Assembly: GCA_031548675.1 (NCBI GenBank)
Contig: JAVBQU010000004.1
Coordinates: 1 to 20,004, forward strand
From: JAVBQU01 sp031548675
GTDB lineage: Bacteria; Bacteroidota; Bacteroidia; Bacteroidales; P3
Length of the DNA: 20,004 bases
Direction of reading: 5' to 3'
Shown here: one piece after another, positions 14,287-20,004 of the stretch
Layout of the letters: every line of letters begins with the position of its first letter
Position numbering within the stretch: position 1 is the stretch's first letter
Notes under the pieces: model-generated
Databases searched by the model: none
What the model saw: the letters and a program-made list of their open reading frames with translations, nothing else
Told to the model about the DNA's origin: nothing
Position numbers and translations under genes: made by a program

Positions 14287-16894
14287 ATTTCCCTCCTACT
14301 ATTTTTTTGATTTCGTTTAATTTCATCAAGGCTTCGACAGGAGTAAGAGTATTGATGTCGGTTTTAAGTATATCTTCTTTAATTTGCAATAGAGTAGGGT
14401 CGTCTAATTGGATAAAACTTAATTGGAAATTATCTTTGGTTTTGGAGGTCGTTTTAGTTTTGGAAGCTGTTGGTTTTTTATCTGATTTCTGGCTGTGCTT
14501 ATCTTCCATCAATTCGAGTAAACTGTTGGCTCTTTCTACTACTTTATAGGGCATGCCTGCCATTTTGGCTACATGGATTCCAAAACTGTGTTCGCTTCCC
14601 CCGGGTAACATCTTACGCAGAAATATGACTTTATTACCCACTTCTTTTACGGAAACATGATAGTTTTTAATGCGTTTCATGGTTTCCGCCATATCAATCA
14701 ACTCATGGTAATGGGTTGCAAATAATACTTTGGGGCGGCAATTGGGTTGCTCGTGCAAGTATTCGGCAATAGCCCACGCGATAGAAATTCCGTCATAAGT
14801 ACTGGTTCCTCTGCCTATTTCATCTAACAAAACGAGACTCCGGTTCGAAATATTATTCAAAATACTAGCAGTTTCGTTCATTTCTACCATAAAGGTAGAT
14901 TCGCCGGACGATATATTATCGGATGCTCCTACTCGGGTAAATATTTTATCTACAATGCCTATTTCCGCCATTTCGGCAGGGACAAAGCAGCCTATTTGTG
15001 CCATTAAAACTATCAAAGCGGTTTGACGCAGCAATACGGATTTACCCGACATATTGGGTCCGGTAATAATAATAATCTGCTGGGTTTCGGTATCGAGATA
15101 CACATCGTTGGCAATAAATTTTTCGCCTAACGGAAGATGTTTTTCTATTACGGGATGCCGTCCGCTTTTGATTACCAATTTAGTAGTGTTGTTAATCTGT
15201 GGACGGGTATAAGCATTGGCTATGGAAATTGTAGCAAAAGACCATAGACAATCTAAACGGGCAATTTGTTTGGCATTTAGCTGTATGGGTTCTATATAAT
15301 CGCTGATTTCGAGCAGAAGGTTTTCGAACAAACGGGTTTCGAGGGCTAGAATTTTTTCTTCTGCTCCCAGAATTTTTTCTTCGTACTGCTTCAGTTCTTC
15401 GGTTATATAGCGTTCTGCATTGGTAAGCGTTTGTTTACGCATCCAATCATCGGGAACTTTATTTTTATGGGTATTGGTTACTTCGAGATAATAACCGAAC
15501 ACATTGTTGAACGAAATTTTAAGCGAGGGTATTCCGGTACGTTCTGATTCGCGCTGCTGAATCTGTACCAGATAATCTTTACCGGAATTAGACAAATTGC
15601 GTAATTCATCTAATTCTTCAGAAACTCCGGCTGCAATGACATTGCCTTTGTTTACCATAACGGGAGGTTCGGGCATAAGCTCCTTACCGATACGGTTGCA
15701 GATGCTTGGGCAGGGATTGAGCTTCTCGGCAATCTTTTGTAGTGAGAAATCTTTAAGTTTTTCACCGATTTGCTTCACTTTTTCTATGGCTTCTAAGGCT
15801 CGTTTAATTTGCAGTACTTCCCGCGGATTGATACGACCCACAGCCACTTTGGAAATCAAACGTTCTAAATCTCCTATACATTTGATTTCTAAAGCAATTT
15901 CTTCTCTTATTTCTTCATTTTTTATTAAAAAGTCTACGGCATCTAAGCGTTCTTGTATGGGTTGTTCGTCCTTGAGAGGCATCACAATCCAGCGTTTAAG
16001 CAATCTGGAACCCATAGGAGATATGGTTTGGTCTAGCACATCAACCAAAGTAGAAGCATTTTCGTTGGGAGAATGTAAAAGCTCGAGATTTCGAACTGTA
16101 AAACGGTCTAACCAAACAAAATGATTTTCCTCGATACGGGAAATCTTGCAAATATGTTTGGTTTTATCGTGCTGGGTTTCGGATAAATAATGCAGACTTG
16201 CTCCGGCTGCAATAATACCCTGCTTCATATTCTCGATTCCAAAGCCTTTAAGGGAATTGGTTTCGAAATGTTTTAATAAAGTTTCGTTGGCAAAATCAAG
16301 GGTAAAAACCCAATCATCAAAGGTATTGGTATAAAATTTTTCTCCAAAATCTTCTTTGAATTGTTTTAGTTTTCCTTTTTGTACAATAACTTCTGTAGGC
16401 TTGAAACCTTGCAGCAGTTTATCCATGTAATCCAAAGAGCCTTCGGCAATCAGAAATTCGCCCGTAGAAACATCTAAAAAAGCAATTCCATTCATCTTCC
16501 CATCTAAATGAACGCTTGCTAAAAAATTATTCTCTTTAACCTCCAATACTTTATCGTTGTACGAAACACCGGGTGTTACCAGTTCTGTAATACCGCGTTT
16601 TACAATGCCTTTTACGGTTTTAGGGTCTTCGAGCTGTTCGCAAATTGCCACCCGCTGACCGGCTTTTACCAATTTAGGCAGATATGTTTCTAAGGAATGA
16701 TAAGGAAATCCGGCTAATTCGATTCCTGAACGGCTGGTAAGTACAATTCCTAAAATATTTGACGCTTTAATGGCATCGTCTCCGAAAGTTTCATAGAAAT
16801 CGCCTACACGAAACAGCAGCAAAGCATCGGGATATTTAGCTTTTACCGAATAATACTGTTTCATCAAAGGTGTTTCGGAGCTTTGTTTAGCCAT
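14285..16894 (-). CDS. mutS: DNA mismatch repair protein MutS
   Basis: 869 residues, close to the usual MutS1 length. The N-terminal mismatch-binding motif GDFYETF has Phe33 and Glu35, equal to the Phe36-x-Glu38 of E. coli that wedges into the mismatch. Connector, core/lever and clamp domains follow, with the ATPase at the C-terminus: Walker A GPNMSGKS (612-619), DEIGRGTSTYDG with Asp691/Glu692 of Walker B, and FATHYHEL. A Ser/Thr/Lys-rich linker (about 799-822, around KSDKKPTASKTKTTSK) precedes the C-terminal dimerisation tail. MutS finds replication errors and recruits MutL. It stands alone, converging on the ABC genes and diverging from a TonB receptor. The Ser at position 616 of Walker A replaces the Gly of E. 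coli, which I believe is usual in Bacteroidota. Confidence 0.98.
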   Translation of the reverse strand: MAKQSSETPLMKQYYSVKAKYPDALLLFRVGDFYETFGDDAIKASNILGIVLTSRSGIELAGFPYHSLETYLPKLVKAGQRVAICEQLEDPKTVKGIVKRGITELVTPGVSYNDKVLEVKENNFLASVHLDGKMNGIAFLDVSTGEFLIAEGSLDYMDKLLQGFKPTEVIVQKGKLKQFKEDFGEKFYTNTFDDWVFTLDFANETLLKHFETNSLKGFGIENMKQGIIAAGASLHYLSETQHDKTKHICKISRIEENHFVWLDRFTVRNLELLHSPNENASTLVDVLDQTISPMGSRLLKRWIVMPLKDEQPIQERLDAVDFLIKNEEIREEIALEIKCIGDLERLISKVAVGRINPREVLQIKRALEAIEKVKQIGEKLKDFSLQKIAEKLNPCPSICNRIGKELMPEPPVMVNKGNVIAAGVSEELDELRNLSNSGKDYLVQIQQRESERTGIPSLKISFNNVFGYYLEVTNTHKNKVPDDWMRKQTLTNAERYITEELKQYEEKILGAEEKILALETRLFENLLLEISDYIEPIQLNAKQIARLDCLWSFATISIANAYTRPQINNTTKLVIKSGRHPVIEKHLPLGEKFIANDVYLDTETQQIIIITGPNMSGKSVLLRQTALIVLMAQIGCFVPAEMAEIGIVDKIFTRVGASDNISSGESTFMVEMNETASILNNISNRSLVLLDEIGRGTSTYDGISIAWAIAEYLHEQPNCRPKVLFATHYHELIDMAETMKRIKNYHVSVKEVGNKVIFLRKMLPGGSEHSFGIHVAKMAGMPYKVVERANSLLELMEDKHSQKSDKKPTASKTKTTSKTKDNFQLSFIQLDDPTLLQIKEDILKTDINTLTPVEALMKLNEIKKIVGGK

Positions 16895-16922
16895 GAACTT
16901 GGTATTGTTGTTTTTTGATAAA

Positions 16923-16930
16923 CAAAGTTA
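16923..16930 (-). promoter_or_regulatory. -7 element (TAACTTTG) for mutS
   Basis: Minus-strand TAACTTTG fits TAnnTTTG, 28 nt before the mutS ATG, which gives a short leader. No clear TTTG at 19-21 nt further upstream. Confidence 0.55.
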
Positions 16931-17016
16931 TTACAAATACTTGAAACAGCCGACTTTGTTGGTATTTTGTGGATAATAAGTAAAGCATCCGGTTCTTTGC
17001 TAAATGGTGAATCCCT

Positions 17017-17060
17017 GCTTAGTTTATGCTAAGCTTGAATTTGTTCATAGACAAATTCAA
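17017..17060 (+). other. Two adjacent hairpins in the mutS/TonB receptor divergent region
   Basis: GCTTAG-TTTATG-CTAAGC (17017-17034) is followed with no gap by a 10-bp stem TTGAATTTGT-TCATAG-ACAAATTCAA (17035-17060). Both have 6-nt loops (TTTATG and TCATAG). The pair is 42 nt upstream of the receptor's -7 element and on the far side of the mutS promoter. No T tract follows, so it is not a standard terminator; an operator or a remnant is possible. Confidence 0.55.
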
Positions 17061-17101
17061 CTTTATCATACCTATATTAAAATAGTATCGAAAAAAGATT
17101 G

Positions 17102-17109
17102 TACCTTTG
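17102..17109 (+). promoter_or_regulatory. -7 element (TACCTTTG) for the TonB receptor gene
   Basis: TACCTTTG, the same octamer as the tRNA promoter, 48 nt before the ATG at 17158. No TTTG is seen at 19-21 nt upstream. Confidence 0.55.
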
Positions 17110-17157
17110 TCAATGTTATATTCGATTTTTATATTACTTACCAATAATCAGGGCTAA

Positions 17158-19470
17158 ATGAAACTGCATATTACTCTGCTTGTATTATTCATAAGTTTTT
17201 TATCGGGTTCTTTATGGGCTCAAAATGCAACCATTAAAGGGCTTGTAACAGAGGATCGTACAGGAGAGCCTGTGCCTTTTGCCAATGTAACCTTAAAGGG
17301 TACTGATATAGGTACTACTACTGATGTGCATGGATTATTTATATTTTCCAAATTAGCCAAAGGCAAATATGAAGTCCTCATACGTTATGTAAGTTTTGAA
17401 ACCGAATCGAAGCAAGTCGAAATAACCGGAGAAGAACAGATTGTACAACTCAAATTCACCCTTAAAAAATCTGCCTTAATGCTAAAAGGAGTTGATGTTG
17501 TTGGGGATAAGGAAGACAGACTGAATGAAACCAATACTTCTGTCACTAAAATTACACCTAAACAAATACAGCAAATTCCAACCGTTGGAGGTCAAGCGGA
17601 TATAGCCCAATATATGCAGGTGATTCCGGGTATCATTTTTACAGGCGACCAAGGGGGGCAGCTTTATATCAGGGGTGGTTCTCCTATTCAAAACAAAGTA
17701 TTGCTGGATGGTATGGTTATATATAATCCTTTTCATTCGATAGGGCTTTTTTCTGTATTTGAAACTGATATTTTAAAGAATGTGGATGTTTATACCGGCG
17801 GATTTAATGCTGAGTATGGTGGACGTATTTCTTCTATTATGGATATTTCCACCCGCGACGGCAACAAGCGGAGATTATCTGGTAAAGTTGGCGGCAGTTT
17901 ATTTGGGGCAACAGCTTTGCTTGAGGGTCCCTTGAGCAAGCCTAAAGAAAATGCAACCGGAAATTCTTCTTTTATCTTGTCTTTTAAGGATTCTTATCTG
18001 CAACAAACCTCTCCTGTTTTTTATAAGTATGCTAATGAGGACGGACTGCCATTCAATTTTACGGATTTATATGGAAAACTTTCTTTTAATGCTGATAATG
18101 GGAGTAAATTTAATGTATTTGGCTTTAATTTTAATGACAAAGTAACCGGTTACGAGTCTTTAGCGGATTATTCTTGGAATAATGTAGGCGGTGGATTTAA
18201 TTTTGTTGTGGTTCCTTCAAGCATACCCATGATTATGGAAGGCGTGGTAGCGTATTCGGATTATAATATTACTTTAGAGGATCAATCGGGACTGCCTAAA
18301 AACAGTGAAATAAGCAATACAAACATCGATTTGAATTTTACTTATTTTATTGGTAAAAACACTATTAAATACGGGGTTGATTTTCAAGCTATGAAAACAG
18401 ATATCGAATTTTATAATTCTGCTAAAAAACTGATTTCATTACCTGATAATACTTCTGACCTAAGCTTGTTTGGTAAATTTAAATGGAACATTAACAGTAA
18501 AGTAATTTTAGAACCGGGTATAAGAGGCATATATTACGCATCGCTTGGTTTATTTTCGCCGGAACCGCGTTTGGCTTTTAAATACAATTTCAAGCCTGAT
18601 CTCCGGTTTAAAGCTGCAGCGGGTTTATATTCTCAAAATTTAGTGGATTCTCGTTCAGACAAAGATATTGTTAATCTTTTTACCGGTTTTATTTCGAGTC
18701 CAGAACCCATTCCTTCTACATTTAAAGGAGCCACTGTGTCTAATAATTTACAAAAGGCTCAGCATCTCATAGCGGGTGTAGAGAAAGATATATTTGAACA
18801 CATTACGCTAAATCTTGAAGCGTATTATAAAAATTTCAGCCAGCTTATTAATGTAAACCGAGATAAGATTTATGATGATAATGCTTTTTTTGCGGATAAG
18901 CCTGATTATTTGAAAACTGATTTTATTATTGAAAAAGGAAATGCTTATGGTTTGGATTTCAGTTTTAAATATGATTATAACCGTTTGTATATTTGGACTG
19001 TCTATTCTCTTGGTTTTGTAAATAGAGAGGATGAAATTCGCACCTACCCTACTTCGTTCGACCGGAGGCACAATGTAAATATACTTGCTTCTTATACCTT
19101 TGGGGAGCATTTCGACTGGCAGGTTGATGTACGTTGGAATTACGGCAGCGGATTTCCTTTTACACAATTGCAAGGAGCTTATGAGAAGAATCCTTTTACA
19201 GGCGGAATTACTACCGACTATCTGATAAATAATGGAAATATTGCTTATATCTATGCCGAGATTAATCAGGGAAGGCTGCCCGATTACCACCGCTTGGATG
19301 TGAGTGTAAAAAAGAAATGGTTTTTTAAAGGTAATACCGTACTTGAAGCTGTTGCCAGCGTAACCAATGTTTATAATAGGAAAAATATCTTTTACTATGA
19401 TGTAGAGGATGCCAAAATTATTTATCAATTACCTATTATGCCAAGCTTAGGACTGTATTTGAAGTTTTAA
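17158..19470 (+). CDS. TonB-dependent outer-membrane receptor
   Basis: 770 residues. Signal peptide of about 22 residues (cut after LWAQ), then a carboxypeptidase-regulatory-like domain (about 24-105: IKGLVTEDRTGEPVPFANVTL, TTTDVHGLFIFSKL, here in parts), then the plug (about 120-230) with TKITPKQIQQIPTVGGQADI, QVIPGIIFTGDQGGQLYIRG, VLLDGMVIYNPFHSIGLFSV and VYTGGFNAEYGGRISS. The barrel extends to a final strand ending GLYLKF with a C-terminal Phe. This class imports large or scarce substrates with energy from TonB-ExbBD. There is no SusD-like neighbour, so it is not a typical polysaccharide-locus receptor; cargo is unknown. It is divergent from mutS and precedes an ECF sigma gene transcribed from its own promoter. 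Confidence 0.93.
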   Translation: MKLHITLLVLFISFLSGSLWAQNATIKGLVTEDRTGEPVPFANVTLKGTDIGTTTDVHGLFIFSKLAKGKYEVLIRYVSFETESKQVEITGEEQIVQLKFTLKKSALMLKGVDVVGDKEDRLNETNTSVTKITPKQIQQIPTVGGQADIAQYMQVIPGIIFTGDQGGQLYIRGGSPIQNKVLLDGMVIYNPFHSIGLFSVFETDILKNVDVYTGGFNAEYGGRISSIMDISTRDGNKRRLSGKVGGSLFGATALLEGPLSKPKENATGNSSFILSFKDSYLQQTSPVFYKYANEDGLPFNFTDLYGKLSFNADNGSKFNVFGFNFNDKVTGYESLADYSWNNVGGGFNFVVVPSSIPMIMEGVVAYSDYNITLEDQSGLPKNSEISNTNIDLNFTYFIGKNTIKYGVDFQAMKTDIEFYNSAKKLISLPDNTSDLSLFGKFKWNINSKVILEPGIRGIYYASLGLFSPEPRLAFKYNFKPDLRFKAAAGLYSQNLVDSRSDKDIVNLFTGFISSPEPIPSTFKGATVSNNLQKAQHLIAGVEKDIFEHITLNLEAYYKNFSQLINVNRDKIYDDNAFFADKPDYLKTDFIIEKGNAYGLDFSFKYDYNRLYIWTVYSLGFVNREDEIRTYPTSFDRRHNVNILASYTFGEHFDWQVDVRWNYGSGFPFTQLQGAYEKNPFTGGITTDYLINNGNIAYIYAEINQGRLPDYHRLDVSVKKKWFFKGNTVLEAVASVTNVYNRKNIFYYDVEDAKIIYQLPIMPSLGLYLKF

Positions 19471-19486
19471 TTGATAGAATATTTGC

Positions 19487-19509
19487 TTTTTTGAATCCGA
19501 ATCAAAAAA
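19487..19509. terminator. A/T hairpin after the TonB receptor gene (weak)
   Basis: TTTTTTGA (19487-19494) pairs with TCAAAAAA (19502-19509) around a 7-nt loop, 17 nt past the stop. It lacks a GC-rich core and a clean T tract, so this is a tentative call. Confidence 0.3.
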
Positions 19510-19511
19510 AA

Positions 19512-19543
19512 TTTGTAAGGAAAATAAAAAGCTTATATATTTG
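19512..19543 (+). promoter_or_regulatory. Promoter of the third ECF sigma gene (TTTG-N20-TATATTTG)
   Basis: TTTG (19512-19515), 20 nt, TATATTTG (19536-19543), a full Bacteroidota housekeeping match. It is 131 nt upstream of the ATG at 19675, so the transcript has a long leader. Confidence 0.75.
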
Positions 19544-19674
19544 CAAAACTAAAGGTTCGCTGTTTTGTTTTATTTGTTTTCAAAGTTCGAGCCATACTAA
19601 TTATCCTTCTAAAAATTAATACATACAAGATTATCGGAAAGACTACTATGCTTTTTTAACCTAAAGTTTAGTCT

Positions 19675-20004
19675 ATGTCAATAAGAAAGTGGTGCGACAG
19701 CGACCTTATTGCTGCGTATGCAACCGGTAATCATGATTGCTTGAAAGAGCTTATTACCCGCTACCAAAGCAAAATCTTTTCTTACATTATTCTTACGGTC
19801 AAAGATAAAGCTTTGGCTGAAGATATTTTTCAAGATACTTTTTTCAAAATTATCAATACCCTACGTTCCGGAAATTATAAAGATGAAGGGAAGTTCGTGT
19901 ATTGGGCTATGCGTATTTCTCATAATCTGATTATGGATCATTTCCGCAAGGCAGGAAGAATGACCAAAGTTGAACCGGTTGAGGGAGGTGATGTTTTTGA
20001 TCAT
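19675..20004 (+). CDS. ECF sigma-70 family sigma factor (5' part, cut by window end)
   Basis: An open frame of 110 codons runs from ATG 19675 to the window edge. Region 2 is complete: SDLIAAYATGNHDCLKELI, TRYQSKIFSYIILTVKDKAL, AEDIFQDTFFKIINTLRSGN and the DNA-melting stretch KFVYWAMRISHNLIMDHFRK. Region 4 lies beyond the window. The pattern fits a sigma-70 family factor widely conserved in Bacteroidales. It is 204 nt after the TonB receptor gene but has its own promoter and a long leader, so the two need not be linked. A second start, ATG at 19648, opens only a three-codon frame (ATG CTT TTT TAA) and is not the gene start. Confidence 0.92.
   Translation, partial: MSIRKWCDSDLIAAYATGNHDCLKELITRYQSKIFSYIILTVKDKALAEDIFQDTFFKIINTLRSGNYKDEGKFVYWAMRISHNLIMDHFRKAGRMTKVEPVEGGDVFDH

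Noticed and set aside
15040..15061. Ser in the mutS Walker A loop (GPNMSGKS) as a possible defect
   Set aside because: Gly/Ser variation at this place is, as far as I recall, normal in Bacteroidota MutS; all other ATPase motifs are intact.
15597..16124. 175-codon plus-strand open frame opposite mutS
   Set aside because: Shadow of mutS; Ser-rich with no domain features.
18808..19428. 206-codon open frame on the minus strand opposite the TonB receptor
   Set aside because: Antisense to a clear receptor barrel; composition (Ile/Asn-rich) mirrors the coding strand.

Overview
The window looks like chromosomal DNA of a Bacteroidota bacterium, probably a Bacteroidales-type anaerobe. The evidence is the many outer-membrane proteins with an N-terminal carboxypeptidase-regulatory-like domain plus a TonB plug and barrel, three ECF sigma factors, a DUF4468 protein, MutS with the GPNMSGKS Walker A form, and promoters of the Bacteroidota type (TTTG, 19-20 nt, TAnnTTTG). 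The bcd-etfB-etfA order is one I recall from Porphyromonas, so the order-level placement is inference.

Layout. 1-2608 (+): 3' end of a short-chain acyl-CoA (butyryl-CoA type) dehydrogenase, then etfB and etfA, its electron-transfer partners; a 26-bp perfect hairpin ends the operon. 2760-6773 (-): a large outer-membrane receptor-like barrel and, downstream, a secreted CBM9-like protein; both carry Gly/Met-rich stretches. 6774-7288: a non-coding region with an array of TGAAA boxes at exact 21-bp spacing. 7289-8704 (-): an envelope-stress cassette of ECF sigma factor, zinc-finger membrane anti-sigma factor and Spy/CpxP-like periplasmic protein. 8851-8924 (-): tRNA-Ala(GGC) with its own promoter and terminator. 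9013-10496 (-): a DUF4468 protein translationally coupled to an adenosine-deaminase-family hydrolase.

10895-14256 (+): an AT-rich group made of a lipoprotein with a SecD P1-head-like C-terminus, an ECF sigma factor, a four-helix membrane protein, a polytopic putative ABC permease and an ABC ATPase. The last two overlap by 8 bp. 14285-16894 (-): mutS, convergent with the ABC genes. 17158-19470 (+): a TonB-dependent receptor divergent from mutS. 19675-20004 (+): the 5' part of a third ECF sigma factor.

There is no transposase, integrase, CRISPR array or defence gene that I can recognise. The least explained parts are the SecD-like lipoprotein/ECF/ABC cluster, and the sigma/anti-sigma/Spy cassette beside the Gly/Met-rich outer-membrane pair with its 21-bp-phased operator-like array. 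Neither is proven to be a new system.
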